Shown here piece after piece: positions 23,238-30,561 of a DNA stretch of 34,286 nucleotides. The translations under genes and the position numbers were made by a program. Below the pieces are notes generated by a model. It did no database searches. It was not told the DNA's origin and saw only the letters and a list, made by a program, of their open reading frames with translations. The stretch comes from Clostridia bacterium (lineage in GTDB: Bacteria > Bacillota > Clostridia > Oscillospirales > SIG627), in the NCBI GenBank assembly GCA_017439965.1, contig JAFSID010000101.1, forward strand, positions 1 to 34,286, written 5' to 3'. Position 1 is the stretch's first letter; the number at the start of each line of letters is the position of its first letter.

Positions 23238-24608
23238 TTATTTTCTTGATGCGATGTCGCGTGCGACGAAAACGCCCGATGCGGAGGCGTGAGAGAGGGA
23301 GTGGGTAACTCCGCTGCAATCTCCGATGACGTAAAGTCCCTTGTGACGAGTTTCAAGTCTTTCGGAGATTTCAACCTCCATATTGTAGAACTTGACCTCA
23401 ACGCCGTAAAGGAGGGTATCGTCGTTTGCCGTACCGGGTGCAACCTTGTCCAGCGCGTAAATCATCTCAATAATGCCGTCGAGTATTCTCTTGGGCATAA
23501 CGAGGCTTAAGTCACCCGGAGTTGCGGTAAGCGTAGGAGTGATAAACGCCTCCTCAATACGCTTTGCGTTGCTTCGCTGACCTCTTACAAGGTCTCCGAA
23601 GCGCTGTACCATTACACCGCCGCCGAGCATATTGGAAAGACGGGCAATGCTCTCGCCGTAGCCGTTGGAGTCCTTGAAGGGCTCGGAGAAATGCTTGGAA
23701 ACGAGAAGCGCAAAGTTGGTGTTATCGGTCTGAAGGGCAGGGTCCTCGTAGCTGTGACCGTTAACGGTTACGATGCCGTTGGTGTTTTCGTTAACGACGG
23801 CTCCCTTGGGGTTCATACAGAAGGTGCGTACAAGGTCCTGGAATTTTTCGGTGCGGTAAACGATTTTACTTTCGTAAAGCTTGTCGGTGATGTGCGAGAA
23901 TACCTCGTAGGGAAGCTCCACTCTGACACCGATGTCAACACGGTTGGAGCGTGTCGGGATATCAAGGTCACGGCAGACCGTTTCCATCCACTTGCTACCG
24001 CTTCTACCTGCGGAAATGATGCACTTTTCTGCGGTGAACTCGCCCTTGTCGGTTTCAACCGCATAACCGCCGTCAATAAGCTTTATTGAGTGAACGGGAG
24101 TATTGAAGTGGAAGTCTACCGAGTCGTTAAGCTTGGAGTAGAGATTTTCAAGCACCTTGTAGTTTATGTCGGTGCCGAGGTGTCTCACCGAAGCGTCGAG
24201 AAGGTGAAGCCCGTTCTGCATACAAAGCTTCTTGAACTCGGAATTTGCGGTGGAATAAAGCTTCGTGCCCCCTCCTCCGTGCTCAAGGTTGATGCGGTCT
24301 ACGTACTCCATAAGCTCAAGAGCCTCTTTTTTGCCGATGTATTCGTGAAGAGTACCGCCAAACTGATTGGTGATATTATACTTTCCGTCGGAAAATGCTC
24401 CCGCCCCGCCAAAGCCGTTCATAATCGCACAGCTCTTACATCCGATGCAGGAGGTGATTTTCTTGCCGTCGATTGGGCACACACGCTTTTCAAGGCTGTT
24501 GCCCGTTTCAAAAATTGCTACCTTTAATTCGGGTGCGGTGCGCTGAAGCTCGAATGCGGAGAATATACCGCCCGGACCTGCACCTATAATAATAACGTCG
24601 TAATTCAT
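23238..24608 (-). CDS. FAD-dependent dehydrogenase, COG2509-like
   Basis: A 456-residue flavoprotein. GAGPGG at 9-14 is the FAD Rossmann loop, and the C-terminal YVIGDCSGVTHSLSHASASG is the second FAD-contact motif with the typical GD. A Cys-rich stretch near the N-terminus (C44, C54, C57, C60 in CPIDGKKITSCIGCKSC) resembles a metal or Fe-S site and is followed by NGFGGAGAFSDGKYN. These features match the uncharacterised COG2509 FAD-dependent dehydrogenases of anaerobes. The reaction is unknown. An AGAGGAT site precedes the ATG, 12 bases after metA, so it shares the metA transcript and its leader control. A role in sulfur or methionine metabolism is possible only by association. Confidence 0.85.
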   Translation of the reverse strand: MNYDVIIIGAGPGGIFSAFELQRTAPELKVAIFETGNSLEKRVCPIDGKKITSCIGCKSCAIMNGFGGAGAFSDGKYNITNQFGGTLHEYIGKKEALELMEYVDRINLEHGGGGTKLYSTANSEFKKLCMQNGLHLLDASVRHLGTDINYKVLENLYSKLNDSVDFHFNTPVHSIKLIDGGYAVETDKGEFTAEKCIISAGRSGSKWMETVCRDLDIPTRSNRVDIGVRVELPYEVFSHITDKLYESKIVYRTEKFQDLVRTFCMNPKGAVVNENTNGIVTVNGHSYEDPALQTDNTNFALLVSKHFSEPFKDSNGYGESIARLSNMLGGGVMVQRFGDLVRGQRSNAKRIEEAFITPTLTATPGDLSLVMPKRILDGIIEMIYALDKVAPGTANDDTLLYGVEVKFYNMEVEISERLETRHKGLYVIGDCSGVTHSLSHASASGVFVARDIASRK

Positions 24609-24620
24609 TTCTTTATCCTC

Positions 24621-25535
24621 TTAAATCTGTGAAATATCGTAAGGAGTGCTCTGGTAAACGAAGTAGTTGAGCCAGTTTGAAAAGAGCAGATTTGCACTTG
24701 CACGCCAGGTGACTCTCGGAGGCTGAGTGTCGTCGTCATTCGGATAATAGTTTACAGGCACCTTTATGGGAAGACCTGCGTTTTTGTCTCGCAGATATTC
24801 CGCCTCAAGCGTGCGTGGGTCGTATTCCGAGTGACCCGTGACGAATACCTGACGTCCGCCCTCGGTAATGGCGCAGTAAAGACCCGCCTCGGCACTTGTG
24901 GAAAGCACCTTGAGTCTCGGCTCTGCTTTCACTTCCTCAAGGTCAACCGTGGTGTGACGGGAATGAGGCACGTAGAAAATATCGTCAAAGCCTCTGAAAA
25001 GTATTGAATTTTTATAGTCTACCGTATGCTCGAAAACGCCGAACATTTTTTCGTCGAGCGGTTTTTTGTTTATCCCGAAATGGTAATAAAGACCTGCCTG
25101 AGCACCCCAGCAGATGTGGAAGGTGGAGGTAACGTGAGTTTTACTCCATTCCATTATTTCACAAAGCTCTTCCCAGTAGTCAACCTCTTCGAAATCCATC
25201 TTTTCAACGGGTGCACCCGTGATTATCATACCGTCAAATTTGCGGTCTCGAATCTCGTCGAAGGTCTTGTAGAAGGCTAAAAGATGGTCGGCAGAGGTGT
25301 TTTTTGACTTGTGTGTCGATGTCTGAAGAAATTCGAGCTTTACCTGAAGAGGCGTGTTTCCGAGAAGCCTTGCAAACTGCGTCTCGGTGGTGATTTTCGT
25401 GGGCATCAGGTTGAGAAGCAGTATTTCGAGCGGACGTATATCCTGGGTCATAGCGCGCTTCTCGGTCATAACGAATATATTTTCTTCAATGAGAGTTTTC
25501 GTTGCAGGCAATGAATCGGGAATTTTGATGGGCAT
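24621..25535 (-). CDS. metA: Homoserine O-acetyltransferase (MetA/MetAA type)
   Basis: A 304-residue enzyme of the HTS/MetA family that acylates homoserine in the first committed step to methionine. The catalytic Cys is C142 ([17 protein letters not shown]). H235 and E237 ([10 protein letters not shown]) complete the triad region, in exactly the E. coli numbering. The residue that sets acyl preference, position 111, is Glu ([19 protein letters not shown]). From published work on this family, Glu111 gives acetyl-CoA use and Gly111 succinyl-CoA use, so O-acetylhomoserine is the expected product. An AAAGGA site precedes the ATG. It is the first full gene after a leader-peptide/terminator region (25567-25663). 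Confidence 0.96.
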   Translation of the reverse strand: MPIKIPDSLPATKTLIEENIFVMTEKRAMTQDIRPLEILLLNLMPTKITTETQFARLLGNTPLQVKLEFLQTSTHKSKNTSADHLLAFYKTFDEIRDRKFDGMIITGAPVEKMDFEEVDYWEELCEIMEWSKTHVTSTFHICWGAQAGLYYHFGINKKPLDEKMFGVFEHTVDYKNSILFRGFDDIFYVPHSRHTTVDLEEVKAEPRLKVLSTSAEAGLYCAITEGGRQVFVTGHSEYDPRTLEAEYLRDKNAGLPIKVPVNYYPNDDDTQPPRVTWRASANLLFSNWLNYFVYQSTPYDISQI

Positions 25536-25566
25536 TTATATCAATCCTTTCCGTAGACACAAAAAT

Positions 25567-25587
25567 AACAGAGGAGACACCTCTGTT
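25567..25587 (-). terminator. Attenuator terminator upstream of metA
   Basis: On the minus strand AACAGAGG (25587-25580), loop TGTCT and CCTCTGTT (25574-25567) are followed by ATTTTTGTG. It lies between the leader peptide and metA, 31 bases before the metA ATG. The AGACACC of the leader ORF (25649-25643) is complementary to GGTGTCT in the arm and loop (25581-25575), so alternative pairing is possible. Confidence 0.8.
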
Positions 25588-25590
25588 GAC

Positions 25591-25611
25591 AATAAAACGG
25601 GAAGTTTTATT
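25591..25611 (-). other. Second hairpin in the metA leader
   Basis: An 8-base-pair stem (25611-25604 with 25598-25591) with a 5-base loop overlaps the stop codon of the leader peptide (25609-25607). A ribosome ending translation there would melt it. The loop TTCCC can also pair with CGGGA inside the leader ORF. This is a candidate regulatory element. Confidence 0.55.
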
Positions 25612-25663
25612 TTAGAGAAAGTGTCCCGAAAATATTATATCGGTGTCTGTACATTCGCATCAT
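25607..25663 (-). CDS. Leader peptide (18 residues), Met-rich
   Basis: A tiny ORF encodes MMRMYRHRYNIFGTLSLK and ends in TAA. It has a strong AAGGAGG ribosome site (25678-25672) 8 bases before the first ATG and lies 36 bases past the -10 box of the metA promoter, so it is almost surely translated. Three of its first four codons are ATG. A hairpin overlaps its stop, and an intrinsic terminator follows 20 bases later, before metA. This is the layout of ribosome-mediated attenuation by an amino-acid-rich leader peptide, here plausibly for methionine. No SAM riboswitch or T-box features were found. The Arg codons (CGA, AGA, CGA) are a second possible stalling signal. ORF and RBS are seen; the mechanism is inferred. 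Confidence 0.72.
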   Translation of the reverse strand: MMRMYRHRYNIFGTLSLK

Positions 25664-25698
25664 CGGGGCTTCCTCCTTAAATTTTAATTAACAAGGTG

Positions 25699-25727
25699 AT
25701 TTTAACATAGTTTCGTCAGTTTGTCAA
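25699..25727 (-). promoter_or_regulatory. Promoter of the leader-metA operon
   Basis: On the minus strand TTGACA (25727-25722) and TAAAAT (25704-25699) are 17 bases apart. Its -35 box lies two bases from the -35 box of the divergent promoter. Confidence 0.85.
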
Positions 25728-25729
25728 TA

Positions 25730-25758
25730 TTGACTTTTAAGGGCATATGGTGTAGAAT
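25730..25758 (+). promoter_or_regulatory. Promoter of the LTA-synthase-like gene
   Basis: TTGACT (25730-25735) and TAGAAT (25753-25758) are 17 bases apart. Together with the metA promoter it forms the palindrome GTCAATATTGAC (25723-25734). Confidence 0.8.
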
Positions 25759-25786
25759 TGATAAAAACAAACTGAAAGGTATTGAA

Positions 25787-27676
25787 ATGGGAAAAATTAT
25801 AAATTACTTAAAAATGCCGTTTACACGATTACCCGACGGTAAGCTTTACGGCAAGGCTCATTGGCTTGACGCCGTGCTGCGAATAATCGGATACCTCGAC
25901 CTTTTGCTTTTGCCGTTGTATGCATATCTTTCAATTGAGTTTATACATTACGCATCAATGACCCGTTTCACAAGCTTTATGACCAACCGTACTCCTGCGG
26001 TGCATTTCGGCATATTGCTTATTTATCTCCTTTTTGGGCTTTTGCTTCTCATTTGTAAAAAAGGCTGGGTCGCAGGTCTTATACTCTCACTTGCCTCCTC
26101 CATTATCGCTCTTGCGGATTTCTATAAATTTGCGCTGACGGGTGACTATCTCTACCCGTGGGACGTTTTTGCACAGACGGGTAACGTCGGTGAGCTTGCA
26201 AGCTTTCTTTCAACCCCTCTTCCTTATTGGGCAATAGTGCTTATCGCAGGCTTTATCGTTGCCGTTGCCGTTTTGATTGTTACAAAGCCCGAGCTTCCCG
26301 TTAAGGCTTATATCCGACTCCCCGTGCTTGCGGCGGCAATTCTGCTTTTGGTAAACAGCGTTAACACGCCTCAAAAGGCGCAGAAGGTGCTCAATGAAAA
26401 CTCTCTTTACCTTGAGGATATGGCGCTTCAGTATTCAAACTATATAGCAAACGGCTTCGTCGGTGCATTCACCGTCAACATTCTTTCAACTCAGGTTACT
26501 CCTCCCGATAACTACGGCAAGGAAATGATAGCCTCTCTTCTGGAGGGCTATGAATACACGCCCGAGACCGAGGATTTCTCAAAGCCCGACGTCATTCTTA
26601 TCCTTTCCGAAAGCTTCTGGGACGTGCGTATGCTTCCGGGGGTTGAGTTTTCCGAAAATCCCCTTGCAAATTACGATGAAATAATCGAAAGAGAAAACAC
26701 CGTCAGCGGAAGATTCTTTACGACGGGCTTTGGTGGAGGCACCGTAAGACCTGAGTTTGAGGTGCTTACGGGTCTTACGACCGACCGACTCCCTGCGGGA
26801 AGCGTTCCGTGGCAGTATATTACCGAGCAGAGCGAAAGCTACGTTTCACTCTATAAGAGTCTCGGCTATAAGACGGTTGCAATGCATCCCTATACCTCAA
26901 GCTTTTATCTCAGAAAGGAGGCTTATCCGCTCATAGGCTTTGACGAGCTGAAATTTGAGGATACCTTCTACAATCACCCCGATATTCCCGTGAAGATTGA
27001 CGGCAAGCAGATAACCGACGAGACCTTTGCCGAGCATATTATTCATTATCTTGACAATGCTGACCAGCCCGTTTTCCTCTTCGGCATCAGTATGGAAAAC
27101 CATCAGCCCTATACCAACAAGTACGATACACATACCGTGACCGTCTCAAGTGATACTATTGACGCAGGCGTTCTTGCCGACGTTGAGAATTATACTCAGG
27201 GCGTTTTACACGCTGATAAGGCTTTGAGGGCACTCGTTGATTATATCGACAGCCGTGAGCGTGATACGGTGCTCGTGTGGTTTGGTGACCACCTTCCTAC
27301 TCTTGGCGCAAATTACGCCGCTTACGCTCAATCGGGTATGATTGATTTGTCAGCTATGTCGATTGAAATGAAGGAGGCGTTGCAGTCTACTCCATATATT
27401 ATCTATTCGAATTTTGAATACCGCGAGGGTGCAATGGTGTCGGCGGGTAAGGGTCAGGACCTTGCCTCCTATAACCTTATGAACGCGCTGTCCACTCTCA
27501 TAGGCTCGCCGAGAACACCTCTTATGCACTTCCTTGAGGATTTCTACGATACCTTCCCGTATTACAACGTAAGACTTTTCACGGGGCTTTTCCCTGCTGA
27601 AATATGGAGCTTCGTCGATTCTCACGCCGCCCTGACCTATGACAGAACGGTTGGTAACAAATACTCTGCAAAATAA
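25787..27676 (+). CDS. LTA-synthase-family phosphoglycerol transferase (sulfatase fold)
   Basis: A 629-residue protein from ATG 25787, with AAAGG 8 bases upstream. The frame is open back to 25721, but that extension overlaps the promoter. About five membrane segments occupy the first ~190 residues, followed by an extracellular alkaline-phosphatase/sulfatase domain. Metal and catalytic residues of the LtaS/MdoB type are visible: E275 (LILSESFWD), the nucleophile Thr319 (FGGGTVRPEFEVLTG), H439 (MENHQPY) and D501-H502 (VWFGDHLP). Family members polymerise or transfer glycerol-phosphate from phosphatidylglycerol onto glycolipid or glycan acceptors outside the cell. Whether this one makes lipoteichoic acid or decorates another glycan cannot be told. 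It ends in a terminator shared with the convergent mscS-type gene. Confidence 0.9.
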   Translation: MGKIINYLKMPFTRLPDGKLYGKAHWLDAVLRIIGYLDLLLLPLYAYLSIEFIHYASMTRFTSFMTNRTPAVHFGILLIYLLFGLLLLICKKGWVAGLILSLASSIIALADFYKFALTGDYLYPWDVFAQTGNVGELASFLSTPLPYWAIVLIAGFIVAVAVLIVTKPELPVKAYIRLPVLAAAILLLVNSVNTPQKAQKVLNENSLYLEDMALQYSNYIANGFVGAFTVNILSTQVTPPDNYGKEMIASLLEGYEYTPETEDFSKPDVILILSESFWDVRMLPGVEFSENPLANYDEIIERENTVSGRFFTTGFGGGTVRPEFEVLTGLTTDRLPAGSVPWQYITEQSESYVSLYKSLGYKTVAMHPYTSSFYLRKEAYPLIGFDELKFEDTFYNHPDIPVKIDGKQITDETFAEHIIHYLDNADQPVFLFGISMENHQPYTNKYDTHTVTVSSDTIDAGVLADVENYTQGVLHADKALRALVDYIDSRERDTVLVWFGDHLPTLGANYAAYAQSGMIDLSAMSIEMKEALQSTPYIIYSNFEYREGAMVSAGKGQDLASYNLMNALSTLIGSPRTPLMHFLEDFYDTFPYYNVRLFTGLFPAEIWSFVDSHAALTYDRTVGNKYSAK

Positions 27677-27712
27677 TTTTAAAGCCGTCTCTTCCGAGAC
27701 GGCTTTAAAATT
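27675..27712. terminator. Bidirectional terminator overlapping two stop codons
   Basis: A 17-base-pair perfect stem (27675-27691 with 27696-27712) with loop TTCC. Its 5' end overlaps the LTA-synthase-like stop (27674-27676) and its 3' end overlaps the mscS-type stop (27711-27713), so the two convergent genes share one maximally compact terminator. Confidence 0.92.
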
Positions 27713-28517
27713 ATTTCTGAATATGTACGTCAAGCTGATTGAAGGGGATTTCGATTCCTGCCTTGTCGAAGGCTTTCTTCATCTGCTCCTGAATGTCAAA
27801 GTAAACGTCCCAGTAATCAGCGGAATTGACCCAGGTGCGAAGGATGAAAACGAGTGAGGATGCATCCTGACGGTGAAGCGCCGCAAAGGGAACGGGGTCA
27901 CGGAGCACCTTATCGTTGCTGAGCGCTACCGTGAGAAGCACCTTGATTACGTCATCGATGTCACAGCCGTAGCTTGCGGTAAACTCAAAGTCAACGCGTC
28001 GGGTATCCTGAGTGCTGTAATTGACGATGGTAGCGTTTGAAAGAGCGCCGTTGGGAATGGTTACGGTCTTATTGTCAACCGTTGTGATGGTGGTGTAGAA
28101 AATGCCGATTTCACGAACTACACCCGTATCCGTGTGGTTGTCGATAAGGTCTCCAACCTTAAAGGGACGGAAGAAGAGTATCATTATACCGCCTGCAAGG
28201 TTTGAAAGGCTGCCCTGGAATGCAAGACCGATGGTAACGCCGACCGAGGCAAGCACAGCGGAAAGTGCGGTTACGTCAATTCCCACGATGGTTGCGGCAA
28301 CTACGATGATAATTATCTTGAGTGAAATGCCGATAAACGAGCCGATAAAGGTGGCAACGCTTTCGTCAATCTTCTGAAAGCCGCGGCTCTTTTTTACAAG
28401 CTTTACTATCCAGCTTGAAAGCTTGAAGCCGATAAGCACGAAAACGATTGCGCAAATTGCAGAGAATACAAGATTTATACCGCCCTGAGCGATATAGGAC
28501 TTAATTGTTTCTAACAT
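27711..28517 (-). CDS. MscS-family small-conductance mechanosensitive channel
   Basis: This 268-residue protein has the size of E. coli MscS. Three N-terminal membrane segments end in the pore helix region (SAVLASVGVTIGLAFQGSLS, then NLAGGIMILFFRPFKVGD). The beta domain carries GVVREIGIFYTTITTVDNKT and VTIPNGALSNATIVNYS, both family signatures, followed by the alpha/beta C-terminal domain. It releases solutes on osmotic downshock. The TGGAGG site lies 6 bases before ATG 28517. It has its own consensus promoter and is a single-gene unit. Confidence 0.93.
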   Translation of the reverse strand: MLETIKSYIAQGGINLVFSAICAIVFVLIGFKLSSWIVKLVKKSRGFQKIDESVATFIGSFIGISLKIIIIVVAATIVGIDVTALSAVLASVGVTIGLAFQGSLSNLAGGIMILFFRPFKVGDLIDNHTDTGVVREIGIFYTTITTVDNKTVTIPNGALSNATIVNYSTQDTRRVDFEFTASYGCDIDDVIKVLLTVALSNDKVLRDPVPFAALHRQDASSLVFILRTWVNSADYWDVYFDIQEQMKKAFDKAGIEIPFNQLDVHIQK

Positions 28518-28549
28518 TTTAAACCTCCAAAATATTGTTGTTAATGTAA

Positions 28550-28578
28550 ATTATAATACGAAAATCGGGATAAGTCAA
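28550..28578 (-). promoter_or_regulatory. Promoter of the mscS-type gene
   Basis: On the minus strand TTGACT (28578-28573) and TATAAT (28555-28550) are 17 bases apart. Confidence 0.85.
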
Positions 28579-28595
28579 CAAAAAGTTATATTCCC

Positions 28596-28632
28596 GCCTT
28601 GACAATTGTACAAAGCCGAATTATGTCAAGGC
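28596..28632. repeat. 9-base perfect inverted repeat between divergent promoters
   Basis: GCCTTGACA (28596-28604) and TGTCAAGGC (28624-28632) are perfect inverse complements separated by 19 bases. The repeat lies midway between the mscS-type promoter and the promoter at 28641. Each arm contains a TTGACA, so it may be an operator or simply a pair of -35-like boxes. Confidence 0.5.
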
Positions 28633-28640
28633 AAGTGCGC

Positions 28641-28669
28641 TTGACTTTTTTTCTCTTGTGAATTATAAT
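28641..28669 (+). promoter_or_regulatory. Promoter of the RlmA-like / DHHW lipoprotein operon
   Basis: TTGACT (28641-28646) and TATAAT (28664-28669) are 17 bases apart, about 55 bases before the TTG start of the first gene. Confidence 0.85.
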
Positions 28670-28725
28670 ATCTGAATAGATTATCTGTTTTTACGGAAAA
28701 TCACAAAAATCGTGGAGGTTTTGCT

Positions 28726-29535
28726 TTGAGCTTATTTATTTGTCCCGTTTGCCGTAAGGAGCTTTTTGAGGTTGACAAGAGCCTGAAATGTGTAAACGGT
28801 CATAGCTTTGATAAATCGAGCGCGGGAGACGTTTTTCTCCTTCGCACCTCAAAGGGTATACACGGTGACAGTCGTGAAATGGTACGCGCCCGTCACGATT
28901 TTCTTGAGCGTGGCTTTTACGCGCCTTTGCGTGACTCCTTGTCCCGTCTTGCCGTAGAATGCGTCGGAGAGGGACACGTCAATTATCTTGACGCAGGCTG
29001 CGGCACGGGCTATTATACCGAGGGCGTTGCAAGGGCTCTTATGGAGAGAGGCGAGACCTCGGTCGTTGGAATAGACATTTCAAAGGACGCCGTGAAAACG
29101 TCGGCAAAAAGACTTAAAACGTCAGAGCTTGCAACGGCGAGCGTTTACGATCTGCCTATTGCTGACAATACTATTGATATAATTACGAACGTTTTTTCTC
29201 CTATGGCAGAGACCGAGTTCGCAAGGGTTATGAAGAGTGGCTCAACACTCCTTTACGTCGTGCCTGCCTCAAGGCATCTTTATTCTATGAAAAGCGTTTT
29301 GTACGAAAATCCTTATGAGAATGAAGAGGGCGCGGTTGAATACGACGGCTTCAAGCTTATGGGCTCACAGCCCGTTGATTCCTCGGCAACTCTTTCGGGA
29401 GAGGAGCTTTCAAGCCTTTTTGCTATGACGCCGTATTTCTGGACAACCTCCAAGGATGGAGCCGAAAGACTGTCAGCTCTCGATTCTCTCAAGGTTGAGT
29501 TTTCGTTTATAATCTATATTTACAAAAGGATTTGA
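28726..29535 (+). CDS. RlmA-like 23S rRNA (guanine-N1) methyltransferase
   Basis: A 269-residue protein with a TTG start, 7 bases after GGAGG (28714-28718); no ATG nearby has a better signal. It opens with a zinc ribbon (C6, C9, C22, H26 in FICPVCRKELF...KCVNGHSFD), followed by the RlmA-type block GDSREMVRARHDFLERGFYAPL and the SAM-binding motif YLDAGCGTGYYTEGVARAL (87-105). DNTIDIITNVFSPMAETEFAR is the segment after it. Zinc ribbon plus this linker is specific to RlmA(I)/RlmA(II), which methylate G745 or G748 in the exit tunnel; the latter affects tylosin and related macrolide response. Which G is modified cannot be told. The next gene begins one base after its stop. Confidence 0.87.
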   Translation: MSLFICPVCRKELFEVDKSLKCVNGHSFDKSSAGDVFLLRTSKGIHGDSREMVRARHDFLERGFYAPLRDSLSRLAVECVGEGHVNYLDAGCGTGYYTEGVARALMERGETSVVGIDISKDAVKTSAKRLKTSELATASVYDLPIADNTIDIITNVFSPMAETEFARVMKSGSTLLYVVPASRHLYSMKSVLYENPYENEEGAVEYDGFKLMGSQPVDSSATLSGEELSSLFAMTPYFWTTSKDGAERLSALDSLKVEFSFIIYIYKRI

Positions 29536-29536
29536 T

Positions 29537-30508
29537 ATGAAAAGGATACTTCTTTTATTCCTGCTTGTCCTTCTTCTGACAAGCTGTGGAAAAATAAAGC
29601 CTCCGTCAGAGGAGGTGCTTGAAAGCCTTGATTCCTTCGTTGAGGATAACGGCGGTATTTTTGAGGCGTCCGACGGCACGCTTATCTCACTTTATCCGCA
29701 TCACGAGGAGAGTGCTTATACCGACGATTACAACACGATAAGGGAGCTTGCCGATAGCTGTGAGCTTCCCGTATACGTTGCAATCCCTCCGCGTAAGATG
29801 GATGCTCTTATAAGCCTTTTGCCCCAAAACTTTCCCGTAGAGCATACCGAGTATCTCTACCTTATGGCTGAGGATATTATAGGGAAGAGCGACGCGGTTT
29901 ACGTAGACCTTTATAAGTCCCTGCGCGATAACCTCAAGGCGTACTTCAAGACCGACCATCACTGGAGTGACGAGGGTGCTTATATTGCCTACACCGAGCT
30001 TTGCAGTGCAATGGGTCTTGAAGCCGTACCCCGTGAGAGTATTGCCACCGAGGTGCTTATTGAGAATTATCAGGGCAGTGACCATACGAAGAAGCCCGAG
30101 TCAACGGCAACCGATACCGTAACCGGCCCCTTGCCCGAGGGTGAATATATGACTGAGCTTGTGAGATTTCCTTACGATTCTCAGGAAAACAACATTCCGT
30201 TCGAGAGCTTTTACGATTATTCACAGCTTGAGACCCTTGAAAAATACGGAGTTTTTTTGGGCGGTAACGAGCCGTATATCCGCGTGACGAGGGTAGGAGA
30301 GGAACGTGAGTGTCTTCTGATTATCCGTGACTCCTTTGCGAGTGCGCTGGTGCCGTATCTTGCCTGTCATTTCGATATTGTGCTTATTGACCCACGCTTT
30401 TATCCCGAGGGAATATCAAAGGCGGCGGAGCGTGAAGAAGCCTTTGCAATACTTGTTATTGAAAATATGGGCTCGGTGACTGAGTCTGAAATAAAAATCA
30501 AGTGGTAA
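29537..30508 (+). CDS. DHHW-family (AlgJ/AlgX-like) lipoprotein
   Basis: A 323-residue exported lipoprotein. The signal peptide MKRILLLFLLVLLLTSC ends at lipobox Cys17. Residues 139-147 read TDHHWSDEG (the DHHW motif), and near residue 265 LLIIRDSFASALVPYLACHF supplies the Ser block. In the related AlgX/AlgJ SGNH-like domains, an Asp-x-His and a Ser form the triad for O-acetylation of exopolysaccharide, so an esterase or acetyltransferase acting on a surface glycan is plausible here. No MBOAT acyl donor is in the window. It begins one base after the RlmA-like stop and faces a convergent Wzy/ligase gene, another hint of surface polysaccharide. Confidence 0.82.
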   Translation: MKRILLLFLLVLLLTSCGKIKPPSEEVLESLDSFVEDNGGIFEASDGTLISLYPHHEESAYTDDYNTIRELADSCELPVYVAIPPRKMDALISLLPQNFPVEHTEYLYLMAEDIIGKSDAVYVDLYKSLRDNLKAYFKTDHHWSDEGAYIAYTELCSAMGLEAVPRESIATEVLIENYQGSDHTKKPESTATDTVTGPLPEGEYMTELVRFPYDSQENNIPFESFYDYSQLETLEKYGVFLGGNEPYIRVTRVGEERECLLIIRDSFASALVPYLACHFDIVLIDPRFYPEGISKAAEREEAFAILVIENMGSVTESEIKIKW

Positions 30509-30522
30509 AAGGAAAAGAAAAT

Positions 30523-30556
30523 AAGGCTGTAAAAACTTGAGAGTTTTTACAGCCTT
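30523..30556. terminator. Bidirectional terminator between lipoprotein and ligase-like genes
   Basis: A perfect 15-base-pair stem (30523-30537 with 30542-30556) with loop TGAG. The right-hand side is followed by GTTCTTTATT and the minus-strand side by ATTTTCTTTTCC. It closes two convergent genes. Confidence 0.8.
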
Positions 30557-30561
30557 GTTCT

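Noticed and set aside
25536..25700. SAM riboswitch or Met T-box in the metA leader
   Set aside because: No T-box sequence (AGGGTGGNACCGCG type) and no SAM-I or SAM-II core could be found; the leader is instead occupied by a small ORF and two simple hairpins.
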